64,000 nt of DNA from Acinetobacter sp. ANC 3813 (GTDB taxonomy: Bacteria > Pseudomonadota > Gammaproteobacteria > Pseudomonadales > Moraxellaceae): contig NZ_NEGK01000008.1 of NCBI RefSeq assembly GCF_002135435.1, positions 124,001 to 188,000 on the forward strand, in the 5' to 3' direction. The notes below the pieces were generated by a model. That model was not told where the DNA came from, searched no databases, and worked only from the letters and a program-made list of their open reading frames with translations. Every line of letters starts with the position of its first letter. Position 1 is the first letter of the stretch. Of this stretch, positions 29,081-37,764 are shown piece after piece. Position numbers and translations under genes: made by a program.

Positions 29081-29107
29081 AAAAAACGCTGGCCATGCAG
29101 CGTTTTT
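29081..29107. terminator. Bidirectional terminator between lrp and the BON-LysM gene
   Basis: AAAAACGCTG-GCCATG-CAGCGTTTTT is a perfect 10-bp hairpin flanked by A and T runs, between two converging genes. Confidence 0.88.
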
Positions 29108-29120
29108 AGCAGGAAAGCGT

Positions 29121-29594
29121 TTAAGCTGGGATACGAAGCACTTGCCCAGGGAAAATATCATCAGCATTTTTCAGCAATGGGCGGTTTGCTTCAAAAATTT
29201 TATTGTAGTGATTGGCATCACCATAAAATTCTTTCGAAATTTTAGATAAATTATCGCCGGACTTAACCGTATAGAACTTACTTTCAGGTTCAGGCGCAGC
29301 CACGGTCAGCTGATCATCCACTTGCGCCACGTGATCAATATTACCCACCGCCAAAACAATTTTTTCTTTATCCGCCTGTGTTTGCACCTGCCCTTTCACC
29401 GTAGCCAAATCCGAGGCGGAGTTATAGCTGACTGAAAGCCCTGTGACAGGCAAACCTAAGCTCTTAATATGCCCCAAAAGCTTATTGGCAATTTCCTGTA
29501 CAGACGGCTCTGCAGGAGTTGCTGGCGCCGCTTGCGGTTCTGCAGGCGCTGTATTTTTTTTACCAATGCCTTTTACAAAATCAAAAAGACCCAT
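29121..29594 (-). CDS. kbp: BON and LysM domain protein (Kbp/YgaU-like)
   Basis: 157 residues. A short N-terminus (MGLFDFVKGIG) and Pro/Ala linker lead to a BON domain (about 30-95) and a C-terminal LysM domain (about 106-156, FYTVKSGDNLSKISKEFYGD). This architecture matches E. coli Kbp, a cytoplasmic potassium-binding protein. There is no signal peptide. The gene stands alone with a terminator downstream. Confidence 0.8.
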   Translation of the reverse strand: MGLFDFVKGIGKKNTAPAEPQAAPATPAEPSVQEIANKLLGHIKSLGLPVTGLSVSYNSASDLATVKGQVQTQADKEKIVLAVGNIDHVAQVDDQLTVAAPEPESKFYTVKSGDNLSKISKEFYGDANHYNKIFEANRPLLKNADDIFPGQVLRIPA

Positions 29595-29745
29595 CTGACA
29601 CTCCTTATTGTTTTAACTTATGCGTTTATAAAATCAAATTTTCAAAAAATGATTGAGCTCTATTTTTATAGCTAAAAAATAAACAACTTTAAGTTGCCAT
29701 TCGTGTTAGAACCGTAAATTCATGTAACAACCAAAATACAGGCAC

Positions 29746-29768
29746 AAAAAAACCGCCCAGAAGGCGGC
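29746..29768 (-). terminator. Terminator after acpP
   Basis: On the minus strand GCCGCC-TTCT-GGGCGG (5-6 bp stem) is followed by T7. It lies about 33 bases after the acpP stop. Confidence 0.85.
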
Positions 29769-29800
29769 TCTTTTGTTTCAGCAAAGCTGAAAATCAGTTA

Positions 29801-30037
29801 TTAACCTAGTTTCTTAGAAACGTAGTCAATAGCAGATTGAACAGTTGTGATTTCGTTAGAATCTTCATCTGGAATAGTGATGTCGAAGTCGTTTTCGAAA
29901 GACATAACAAGCTCAACCAGGTCAAGAGAGTCAGCACCTAAGTCATCCATGAAAGATGCTTCGTTTTTGATTTCTTCAACTTTAAGACCAAGTTGCTCAG
30001 CTACTGCTTGTTTAACGCGTAGTTCGATATCGCTCAC
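29801..30037 (-). CDS. acpP: Acyl carrier protein
   Basis: 78 residues, very acidic. Carries growing acyl chains on 4'-phosphopantetheine at S37 in the GADSLDL motif. GTG at 30037 is the likely start, seven bases after GAGGAG, giving the usual MSDIE N-terminus; an ATG at 30052 would lie in front of that ribosome site. Last gene of fabD-fabG-acpP. Confidence 0.96.
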   Translation of the reverse strand: MSDIELRVKQAVAEQLGLKVEEIKNEASFMDDLGADSLDLVELVMSFENDFDITIPDEDSNEITTVQSAIDYVSKKLG

Positions 30038-30120
30038 AGGAATTCTCCTCATTGCTTGTGGCGTTTTTAATGCCGTTAGTTTAATTGAATATAAAAAATT
30101 TGGAAAGTTTATACTTGGCC

Positions 30121-30855
30121 TTAAGCCATGTATAAACCGCCATTTACATGTAACACTGTACCAGTAATGTAACTTGCTTTGTCTGAAGCCAAGAAACTTA
30201 CGGCATCAGCAATATCCTGAGGCTCACCTAAACGGCCTAAAGCCACCTGATCGCTCATTTTTTTACGAATTTCTTCGCTCAACTGTTCCGTCATTTCTGT
30301 TGCAATAAAACCAGGCGCCACAGAGTTCACTGTAATTTGACGGCTGCCCATTTCTTTTGCAAGGCTGCGGCTGAACGCTTCAATACCGGCTTTTGCCGCT
30401 GAATAGTTCGCCTGACCTGGATTGGCAAAATGCGCAACCACAGAACTGATGTTAATAATGCGTCCAAAACGCGCTTTGGTCATGCCCTTCAGCACACGTT
30501 TAGATAAACGGTAGACTGCTTTCAGATGAATGTTCAAAATATCATCCCAATCATCTTCTGACATGCGAAGCAGCAAGTTATCTTTGGTAATGCCTGCATT
30601 GTTCACCAACGCAAGAACAGGACCATAATTTTGCTCAATGTCTGACACCAAAGCATCAATCGCTGCGCCGTCACGGACATCCAGCACTTTGCCTGCGCCA
30701 TTGCCGCCAAAAGCAGCTGCAAGTTTTTCTGCGCCTGATTCAGATGTTGCAGTACCTACAACAAAATAACCGTCTTGAATCAGCTGCTGAGCGATGGCTG
30801 CGCCAATCCCTCGGCTTGCACCAGTAACCAGTGCAACTTTGCGTTCTTGTGTCAT
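30121..30855 (-). CDS. fabG: 3-oxoacyl-ACP reductase
   Basis: 244 residues. NADPH-dependent reduction of 3-oxoacyl-ACP in fatty-acid elongation. SDR features are complete: GASRGIG (12-18), NNAG (85-88), catalytic S138, Y151 and K155 (YSAAK). Overlaps the fabD stop by four bases and precedes acpP by 83 bases. Confidence 0.95.
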   Translation of the reverse strand: MTQERKVALVTGASRGIGAAIAQQLIQDGYFVVGTATSESGAEKLAAAFGGNGAGKVLDVRDGAAIDALVSDIEQNYGPVLALVNNAGITKDNLLLRMSEDDWDDILNIHLKAVYRLSKRVLKGMTKARFGRIINISSVVAHFANPGQANYSAAKAGIEAFSRSLAKEMGSRQITVNSVAPGFIATEMTEQLSEEIRKKMSDQVALGRLGEPQDIADAVSFLASDKASYITGTVLHVNGGLYMA

Positions 30856-31838
30856 GCAATTTTCCCTTCAGCCATTAAAATGGCGTTAAGTGCATCTTCC
30901 ATGCGACCAGTAGAGTCAAGTGGAAATGCTTTTTCGATGTTTGGCAAACGTTTCGCCATATTCGCAAGCACATTGCCCGGACCGCATTCTGCAACATACT
31001 GAATCCCTTGATCCTGAATGAACTGCATGGTTTTGGTCCACTGCACAGATTCATACAGCTGCGCAGTCAATGCCTGACGCAGCTGCGCCACATCAGTGGC
31101 AATTTCTGCGTTGACATTTTGTATTACAGGTATGCGCGGCAGCTCAATGGCAGTTTGTTCCAAAACTGCTGCAAACTTCTCAGCCGCAGGCTTCATTAAT
31201 GAACAGTGCGATGGAACAGAAACGGGCAAGGCAATCGCTTTGCCTGAATTTTCTTTCGCTAAAGCAATCACAGCATCAACCGCATCTTTAGTGCCGGCAA
31301 TCACCACTTGGCCTTGCGCATTAAAGTTGGCAGCTTCTACACTGCCTTTGCCTAATGTGCTGGCTTGGGCGCAAAGTTCAATCACTTTGTCATCATCAAA
31401 GCCCAAAATTGCCGCCATTGCGCCAGTGCCTTGCGGTACGGCATCCTGCATCAATTTACCGCGCAGGTTTACCAATTTGACTGCATCACCAAGGCTCATC
31501 GCGCCAGCCGCAACCAATGCGCTGTATTCACCCAATGAGTGGCCTGCCAAGTATTTCGGCATCACACCGCCCAGCTCCAGCCATACACGCCACATCGCGA
31601 TACTGGCTGTCAGCAATACAGGCTGCGTGAATTCAGTTTGATTCAGTCCTTCGCCGCTTTGCGCGATTTGCCACAAATCAAAACCTACCGCTTCCGATGC
31701 TTCAGCAAATGTGGCTTGAACACCGCTAAACTGTTCTGCAAGATCGGCAAGCATGCCAACTTTTTGCGAACCTTGGCCCGGAAACAAAAATGCAGTTTTC
31801 GCAGCCAGCACCGCTTGCTCAAGTTGATTAGCAGACAT
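30852..31838 (-). CDS. fabD: Malonyl-CoA-ACP transacylase
   Basis: 328 residues. Loads malonyl from CoA to ACP. The nucleophile is S101 in GHSLGE, the catalytic His is H211 (VPSHCSLM), and the N-terminal FPGQGSQ is intact. A short N-terminal extension (MSANQLEQAVLAAK) precedes the fold. plsX and fabH, which lie between rpmF and fabD in E. coli, are absent here. Confidence 0.95.
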   Translation of the reverse strand: MSANQLEQAVLAAKTAFLFPGQGSQKVGMLADLAEQFSGVQATFAEASEAVGFDLWQIAQSGEGLNQTEFTQPVLLTASIAMWRVWLELGGVMPKYLAGHSLGEYSALVAAGAMSLGDAVKLVNLRGKLMQDAVPQGTGAMAAILGFDDDKVIELCAQASTLGKGSVEAANFNAQGQVVIAGTKDAVDAVIALAKENSGKAIALPVSVPSHCSLMKPAAEKFAAVLEQTAIELPRIPVIQNVNAEIATDVAQLRQALTAQLYESVQWTKTMQFIQDQGIQYVAECGPGNVLANMAKRLPNIEKAFPLDSTGRMEDALNAILMAEGKIA

Positions 31839-31980
31839 AAAAAAATCCTTTAATTAAGATATGCCAAACAATGACAAATGTTCATTATTTCAGCAAAACC
31901 TCATATGAGTTCATATGTGGGCGGAAATTTAACATTTAAATTTGCGTTAGGTAATTGCCAAATACAACAAAAATCGGCAC

Positions 31981-32006
31981 AAAAAAAAGGGAGCTTAAGG
32001 CTCCCA
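31981..32006 (-). terminator. Terminator after rpmF
   Basis: On the minus strand GGGAGC-CTTAA-GCTCCC is followed by eight T, so rpmF-yceD ends here and fabD must have its own promoter in the remaining ~140 bases. Confidence 0.88.
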
Positions 32007-32043
32007 ATTTTTCTACTAAGCTTGACGCTTAATACATCATCAA

Positions 32044-32226
32044 TTATTCAGCAGATGCTTTAGCGAATAATTGACGACCACGGTAGATACCATCTTTAGT
32101 TACGTGGTGACGACGGTGAGTCTCGCCAGTAGCTTGGTCTACAGTTAATGCATTCTCAGTTAAAGCGTCATGTGAACGGCGCATGTCACGGCGAGAGCGA
32201 CTTTTACGGTTTTGCTGAACGGCCAT
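32044..32226 (-). CDS. rpmF: 50S ribosomal protein L32
   Basis: 60 residues, strongly basic. Begins [21 protein letters not shown], the family signature; no zinc-binding Cys pairs are present, as in other C-minus proteobacterial L32 forms. It lies 77 bases after yceD, the widely conserved pairing. Confidence 0.96.
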   Translation of the reverse strand: MAVQQNRKSRSRRDMRRSHDALTENALTVDQATGETHRRHHVTKDGIYRGRQLFAKASAE

Positions 32227-32303
32227 GATGGCTCCTTACAAATATCGAAAAAATGGATCAGAACAAATTCGATTGTCTTATACGTGTGAGTATAACACAA
32301 AAA

Positions 32304-32861
32304 TTAGTTAAGTTTACCCTTCAAACCTGCCAAAACATCAAACGGGTTATCCCGCTTTTCTTCAACAGCTTCTTGAACGGCAGGCTGGTGCTTATGTTCA
32401 CAAGCGTCGTGCTTAGGAGACAAAGGCATCAGCAATAACAGTTCATCTTCTATCAGCGCAAGTAAATCAGCCATTGCAGGTGCATCATATGTACCTTTAG
32501 TGGTTGCTTCACTTTCACCTAAGACGATGAAATCAGCATCCTCATCCAAGCGCTCTATCAGTGACTCATCGTCCACTAGAGCTAGATGAAAATCTGAAAC
32601 GAGTTCAATTTCTACCACGTCTAAACAACGCTGGCATTCCACTGGAACTTTCGTTTCAACATGACCATCCAGCCATACAACGCGATGATACGCATCCATT
32701 GATAGCTTACAGTCTATGTTAATCAATTGATTATCAATTGATCCAACAGCTTCACGAGCAATACGAACAAAGCGAGACAATGGCAGGGTACCTGACCATG
32801 TAAAGCCTTGTTCAGCCCATTTAAACGGCTCAATCTGTGCCGGAAAGGTATTTGCTGACAT
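32304..32861 (-). CDS. yceD: YceD family (DUF177) 23S rRNA accumulation protein
   Basis: 185 residues. The DUF177 core includes CQRCLDVVEIEL (about 78-89) and the C-terminal DPFDVL-like motif (here NPFDVLAGLKG). YceD-family proteins affect 23S rRNA accumulation in bacteria and plastids. The C-terminal half is acidic. First gene of yceD-rpmF, divergent from epmC. Confidence 0.88.
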   Translation of the reverse strand: MSANTFPAQIEPFKWAEQGFTWSGTLPLSRFVRIAREAVGSIDNQLINIDCKLSMDAYHRVVWLDGHVETKVPVECQRCLDVVEIELVSDFHLALVDDESLIERLDEDADFIVLGESEATTKGTYDAPAMADLLALIEDELLLLMPLSPKHDACEHKHQPAVQEAVEEKRDNPFDVLAGLKGKLN

Positions 32862-32958
32862 AATTAAGGCGGCAATTCTACAAATTCATCAGTACTCTGT
32901 CAAAGATTAAGATACAATTTTGTACTTATTTAGACAGACCATTTGGGTAATTCAAGTC

Positions 32959-33621
32959 ATGCATCTGTTGCAGCCGCAAACAGAAGTGAATATTTCATCA
33001 CTTATGAGCACACTTTCAACCGACGATTCTGACACTTCAGCCAAGCCAGCGCAACTCTCGCAATGGGCTAAATTATCATCAGAAGCAGATCAGGTCGATT
33101 GGCTCATCTTACACTTTAATCACTGGTTTTCCCACCTAAATGTCACTTTAGTCAAAGGTGATTTTGAACCTGAGTATTTTCCAGCAGTTGCGAGCGCCCC
33201 TGCCCGCATCCAATTTGCACACGGTTTCTTTAACAGCGCCCTGCATGAAATCAGCCACTGGACGATTGCCGGCGACAAACGCCGCCTTTTGCCTGATCTC
33301 GGCTATTGGTATGCGCCAGATGGCCGCACGCGGGAACAGCAAGCCTTATTTGAGCAAGTTGAAATTAAGCCGCAAGCCATTGAATGGCTATTCTCGCAGG
33401 CTTTTGGCCGTAAATTCCGCGTATCGCTGGATAACTTAACGGGTGATAGCGGTGATGGCGCAGCATTTAAAGACAATGTCCATGCCCAGCTGCAGCGCTA
33501 TTTTTCAGGTGAGGCAAAGCTGCCCAGAGATGCCCAGCATTTTATAAACGGCATCTGCGCCTGCACACGAAATGGCAAAACATTACAATCCAATGAGTTC
33601 CTGCGTGAAATGCTTGATTAA
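32959..33621 (+). CDS. epmC: Elongation factor P hydroxylase (EpmC/YfcM family)
   Basis: 220 residues from ATG 32959. EpmC hydroxylates the beta-lysylated lysine of EF-P. The family signature FNSALHEISHWTIAG contains an HExxH-type motif at about residues 96-100, and WYAPDGR and CACTRNG follow. A TTG at 32920 would add 13 residues and an ATG at 33004 would remove 15; none has a clear ribosome site. The partner genes epmA, epmB and efp are not in the window. Confidence 0.8.
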   Translation: MHLLQPQTEVNISSLMSTLSTDDSDTSAKPAQLSQWAKLSSEADQVDWLILHFNHWFSHLNVTLVKGDFEPEYFPAVASAPARIQFAHGFFNSALHEISHWTIAGDKRRLLPDLGYWYAPDGRTREQQALFEQVEIKPQAIEWLFSQAFGRKFRVSLDNLTGDSGDGAAFKDNVHAQLQRYFSGEAKLPRDAQHFINGICACTRNGKTLQSNEFLREMLD

Positions 33622-33738
33622 ATTACACAAATCTACGCATGATGCATTGCGCGCCGTTACGCTGCGCATCCATAATAGACCCAGCTGTATAATGACTGCT
33701 TAATATCAACAGCTAAATATAATAATGGAGGACCAGAT

Positions 33739-34356
33739 ATGCTGCATTTACGCGTACATCCCGACAATCCTCAACCCCGCTTGATCAGCCAAGCTGTAGA
33801 GCGCATCCGCGCTGGCGATGTAATTGTTTATCCAACCGATGCCGCCTATGCCATTGGCTGCCAAATTGGCAACAAAAGCGCAATGGAGCGTATTGCGCAG
33901 ATCCGCAGGCTGGATGCCAAGCATCAGTATGCTATTATCTGCTCAGACCTGTCAGACATTGCCACTTATGCCAAAGTGGACAATGCCATGTACCGTCTGC
34001 TGAAAAACAATACCCCTGCCATCACCACATTTATTCTGCCGGCAACCAGTGAAGTGCCGCGCCGCTTAATGCATCCAAAAAAGAAAACCATTGGCCTGCG
34101 CATTCCCAGCAATCCCATCTGCCAGATGCTGTTAAAAGAATTAGGCGAGCCGCTGCTGACATCCACGCTGATCTTACCGGGTCAAAACGACCCGATTGAT
34201 GATCCTTATGATATTGAGATGCAGATTGGCAAGCAGATTGATGTCTTGATTGACGGCGGCTTAGGCACATTAAATACCACAAGTGTGGTCAATCTTGCGG
34301 GCGATCATCCTGAAATTATCCGACGCGGCATGGGAGATCTCAGCGCGTTTGAATAA
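33739..34356 (+). CDS. Sua5/YciO/YrdC/YwlC family protein, YciO-like
   Basis: 205 residues. A single YrdC fold with VIVYPTDAAYAIGCQ near residue 30 and an ATP-like KxR/ST-SAN region degenerated to TSTLILPG. Length and sequence match YciO rather than TsaC/Sua5, so a threonylcarbamoyl-AMP synthase activity should not be assumed. A strong GGAGGA precedes the ATG. A strong terminator follows. Confidence 0.8.
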   Translation: MLHLRVHPDNPQPRLISQAVERIRAGDVIVYPTDAAYAIGCQIGNKSAMERIAQIRRLDAKHQYAIICSDLSDIATYAKVDNAMYRLLKNNTPAITTFILPATSEVPRRLMHPKKKTIGLRIPSNPICQMLLKELGEPLLTSTLILPGQNDPIDDPYDIEMQIGKQIDVLIDGGLGTLNTTSVVNLAGDHPEIIRRGMGDLSAFE

Positions 34357-34397
34357 AGCAGTACTTTGATTGCGATCTAAAGATCCTGTAAATACGG

Positions 34398-34429
34398 CCT
34401 TGCTGAACGATCTTCAGCAAGGTTTTTTT
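34398..34429 (+). terminator. Terminator after the YciO-like gene
   Basis: CCTTGCTGAA and TTCAGCAAGG form a perfect 10-bp stem with a 5-base loop followed by T7. Confidence 0.92.
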
Positions 34430-34503
34430 AAGCTTTGGCATATGTAAATTAGAGCTGCTTGGCCATACATATTTGCCCGATCCAGTTCTGTACACCATGA
34501 ACC

Positions 34504-35091
34504 TTAATGGGCAGCAGCCTCATCACTGCCTGAATATGCCGCTGCAGGCGCAGCTTCAACCGCTGAAGAAATGACAGGGGCTGCTGCAGGCGTTATAGTA
34601 TTTTGCTCTGCGCCCTGCTCAGCATCATGTTTTAAATTTCTTAAAGCCGTAAAACTCGGGCAAGCCGAAAGCTTTTGCTGGTGCGAGGCCAACTCTGCGC
34701 CAAATTTATTTTTTAAGGAAATATGAAAGACAACCTGATCTTCTTCCAGCACATTCAGCACCGCAGTACGCTCTTTATCCTCTAGTGCTCGGAAGGACTC
34801 TAGCGAATCACAGCTCATATTATTGACCATGTCCTGGGTATTTTCAGGTAAAACTTTTCCTGAAAATTGTGTATTGCGCATATAAAAACGGACGTTTGGA
34901 TATTGATCCAAAACAGAAAAATCAATTTTCGCGGCATTCATCAGAGGGCGGTATCGCGCTTCTATTTCGGCAAAACCGCCCGATTTAAGATTGCTGCGCA
35001 CTTCATCTTCAAGCTTCATCACTTGATACTTGGGATAACCCAAAAACACTCCAAAAGCAATCATCGCGATCAGCACTACAATCACTGGCAT
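34504..35091 (-). CDS. Membrane-anchored protein of unknown function
   Basis: 195 residues. An N-terminal hydrophobic segment (about 1-18, VIVVLIAMIAFGVFLGY) probably anchors or exports the protein. The body has two cysteines (CDSL, SACPS) that could form a disulphide, and the last 45 residues are Ala/Pro/Glu-rich. I do not recognise the family. A 208-base gap upstream holds its promoter but no clear motif. Confidence 0.65.
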   Translation of the reverse strand: MPVIVVLIAMIAFGVFLGYPKYQVMKLEDEVRSNLKSGGFAEIEARYRPLMNAAKIDFSVLDQYPNVRFYMRNTQFSGKVLPENTQDMVNNMSCDSLESFRALEDKERTAVLNVLEEDQVVFHISLKNKFGAELASHQQKLSACPSFTALRNLKHDAEQGAEQNTITPAAAPVISSAVEAAPAAAYSGSDEAAAH

Positions 35092-35299
35092 GTACTTATC
35101 CTTATTATTAATTCTTCATGATTTATGCGCTTAATATGGTGATTTATTTAGCATTAAGCAACTGTTTTTTATATTTTAATTCCGCAACAACTGCACACCC
35201 ACCCAACATAAACACCGATGAGCATCTCAAGCCTATTCAGTCATAGGACAGCCAACCATTGCGCAATACTCTTCTTTAATACAGGCCTAAAAGCGCGGT

Positions 35300-36034
35300 T
35301 CATGCTGACTGGTACAGTGCTATAAAGTCACCCAAACGAATTTTCTGCTGTCCTGCTGCATCAAAATTTTCAGGATCCAGCCACGCCCGATACGCTTTTA
35401 ACAGTTCAGGCCATTCTTCATCCAGCATAGAAAACCAAGCCGTATTGCGGTTCCTGCCTTTGACCACACGGTCTTGACGGAAAATTCCCTCATATTGAAA
35501 TCCTAAACGTAAAGCCGCTTGCCGTGATGGCAGATTCAGCTCATCACACTTCCACTCTACACGGCGGTAACCTTGCTCAAAGCAAGTTTTCAGCAGCAAA
35601 TAAACAGCTTCTGTAGCCGCAGTGCTTTGCTTCATCACATGCGAGAAATACACATTGCCAATTTCAATCACGCCTTGCTCTGGGCGGATATTCAGCAATG
35701 CAATCCAGCCTGTAACCTGCTGCAGATGTTCAATCACAAAATGCTGAGATTGGCCAAGACCAAACTGCCCTGCTAAACGGTGTTTGAAACTTTGCAGATC
35801 ACTGCACAGATCATAAGGCAGATAAGTCCAGCAGCGGCCGTCCGGTTCCTGACTGCTGCATTGCCACAGCTGATTGAGCCGCTCACTGTTTAAGACCATC
35901 TCTGAAAATGGCATCAGCTGCACGGTTCTCCCGCACAGAGCCATCGGCTGTGTTGACTGCTCTATATTCATCTGTACCGGCAGGCCAATTTTTTGTCCAA
36001 ACGGGTTTTCTTGTGTTTTTTGATACGCTCTCAT
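35300..36034 (-). CDS. GNAT family N-acetyltransferase (RimJ/RimL-like)
   Basis: 244 residues from ATG 36034. The GNAT motif is GYRRVEWKCDELNLPSRQAALRLGF (split here as GYRRVEWKCDEL, then NLPSRQAALRLGF), the hallmark of RimJ/RimL-like enzymes, followed by GIFRQDRVVKGRNRNTAWFS. I include the NPFGQKIGLPV segment common at the start of this subgroup; an in-frame start at 36115 gives an unlikely Phe/Ile-rich leader. Substrate unknown. Confidence 0.78.
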   Translation of the reverse strand: MRAYQKTQENPFGQKIGLPVQMNIEQSTQPMALCGRTVQLMPFSEMVLNSERLNQLWQCSSQEPDGRCWTYLPYDLCSDLQSFKHRLAGQFGLGQSQHFVIEHLQQVTGWIALLNIRPEQGVIEIGNVYFSHVMKQSTAATEAVYLLLKTCFEQGYRRVEWKCDELNLPSRQAALRLGFQYEGIFRQDRVVKGRNRNTAWFSMLDEEWPELLKAYRAWLDPENFDAAGQQKIRLGDFIALYQSA

Positions 36035-36181
36035 CTGCAGCACAGCCACCCTGTGTTTTATATTTATACAAATTCCATTTCTGAAGATAAGCATAAAAGA
36101 TTGAGAAAAATACATTTTTTTAGAATAATTTGAAGCAGATCATTATTCTTTAGCTATTCCAAGTTTTTTTTATGAAATCGC

Positions 36182-36270
36182 CGCACTTTGATTTATTTCA
36201 GTGCGCTTTTCGATTAAACTACCCGCTCTTTATCTTTGCTATTTCTCATCATCTGCTGACGGCAGCAGAT
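36182..36270. other. Hairpins in the divergent GNAT-scpA gap
   Basis: The 295-base gap (36035-36329) contains CGCACT/AGTGCG (36182-36187 with 36200-36205) followed by TTTT, and ATCTGCTG-ACGG-CAGCAGAT (36251-36270), a perfect 8-bp hairpin 59 bases before scpA. The second would lie in the scpA leader. No gene is seen in the gap. Confidence 0.4.
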
Positions 36271-36329
36271 TCTATTTGATCTGAAATCGCTATTCATGCC
36301 TTTGAAAATTCGCGTGGCCTATAACTGCA

Positions 36330-37121
36330 ATGAATCAACCTATCCATGAACCCGTGGAGCAATCTGCACACATCCGTGTATTGGATGAGTGGCAAGATAC
36401 GATTCCCGAGGATTTATACATTCCTCCCGCTGCATTTGAAATTCTTTTAGAACATTTCGAAGGCCCGCTCGACTTTTTAATTTACCTGATTCAAAAAAAT
36501 GGTTTTGATCTGCTGCAGGTGGACATTGCCCCCATAGCCGCGCAGTACCTGTCTTATATGGATGCGATGAAATCGCTCAATATTGAACTGACAGCAGACT
36601 ATATGGTGATGGCGGCTTTACTGGCCGATTTAAAATCACGCCTGCTGCTGCCTAAGCCTAAATCTGCAACAATAGAAGATGATCCAAAACAAGAACTGAT
36701 TGACCGTTTAGAAAATTATTTACGCATTAAGCAAGCTGCTGAGCGTTTAGGTCAAATGACCATTTTAGAACGCGACACCTTTGAAACCAATGTCATGCTG
36801 GGGCATGTTTCATTCAGCAATGATGGCTATGATGCCAGCCTGCTGCGCGATGCGATTCTGTGTGTCTTTAACCGCCCAGAACCTGTAGTCCATCAAATTC
36901 TGCAAGAACCTGTGCTGCTGGAAGAGCGCATTGCCTATATTGAAAGCAAGCTGGAAAGCGGAGAAATTTTAGAGTTTGAAGCATTGCTGAAACCCAGCCA
37001 AGGCCGCATGGGCATGGTTGTGACGTTTATGGCCATTCTAGAGCTGACCCGCCAGCAAAAAGTAAACATCATTGCCACAGGTGTTGAAGCGCCGCTTGCA
37101 ATTCAAGGAGCACAGGCATGA
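36330..37121 (+). CDS. scpA: Segregation and condensation protein A (kleisin)
   Basis: 263 residues. ScpA bridges SMC heads and binds ScpB in the bacterial condensin. The family N-terminus appears at about 33-60 (FEGPLDFLIYLIQKNGFDLLQVDI) and the C-terminal winged helix near 215-255. The stop overlaps the scpB start (ATGA). smc itself lies near 52-55 kb. Confidence 0.93.
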   Translation: MNQPIHEPVEQSAHIRVLDEWQDTIPEDLYIPPAAFEILLEHFEGPLDFLIYLIQKNGFDLLQVDIAPIAAQYLSYMDAMKSLNIELTADYMVMAALLADLKSRLLLPKPKSATIEDDPKQELIDRLENYLRIKQAAERLGQMTILERDTFETNVMLGHVSFSNDGYDASLLRDAILCVFNRPEPVVHQILQEPVLLEERIAYIESKLESGEILEFEALLKPSQGRMGMVVTFMAILELTRQQKVNIIATGVEAPLAIQGAQA

Positions 37122-37723
37122 ATCATGATGTAAATTACGAACTTAACTTAGACAATGCCCCGCAGCCAGAAGACACGCATGAAGTGCTGATGCAGCTGGA
37201 AGCCATTATCTTTGCCAGCGATACAGCAGTTTCTGTGGCGCGTTTAAAAGAAGCTTTTGAAAACCGCTACAGCAAACAGAAACTGCGCCAATTTCTGCAG
37301 CAGCTGACTTTGCTGCAGCATGGCAGATCGATTGAATTGATTGAAACTGCGCAAGGTTACAGATTTCAAGTTCGCGCAAAATATCGTAATATTATTGTAC
37401 AGACATGGCCTGAACGACCATTTCGTTTATCGCCATCTCTGCTCGAGACACTCGCTGTGATTGCTTACCATCAACCAGTGACACGGGCAGACATTGAGCA
37501 AATTCGCGGAGTCACCAACAACAGCCAGATTTTACGAACGCTGTTTGACTGGAACTGGATCAAAGAGTCTGGTTTTCGGGAACTCCCAGGAAGACCTGCG
37601 TTGTTAGTTACAACGCCACACTTTTTAAATGCTTTTGGCCTCCATTCTTTAGGTCAATTGCCTCCCCTGCAGGATGCCAAGGAAGCTTTTATGGCCCTCG
37701 ACGCAAATGCGCCGAAGTCGTAA
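37118..37723 (+). CDS. scpB: Segregation and condensation protein B
   Basis: 201 residues. Tandem winged helices, with the second carrying LETLAVIAYHQPVTRADIEQIRG, the ScpB signature. ScpB dimers bind ScpA and regulate SMC ATPase. Translationally coupled to scpA by a four-base overlap; 41 bases before rluB. Confidence 0.93.
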   Translation: MNHDVNYELNLDNAPQPEDTHEVLMQLEAIIFASDTAVSVARLKEAFENRYSKQKLRQFLQQLTLLQHGRSIELIETAQGYRFQVRAKYRNIIVQTWPERPFRLSPSLLETLAVIAYHQPVTRADIEQIRGVTNNSQILRTLFDWNWIKESGFRELPGRPALLVTTPHFLNAFGLHSLGQLPPLQDAKEAFMALDANAPKS

Positions 37724-37764
37724 ATAGGTGAACTGTTGATGATAATTTCTAAGGTTATGCTGTC

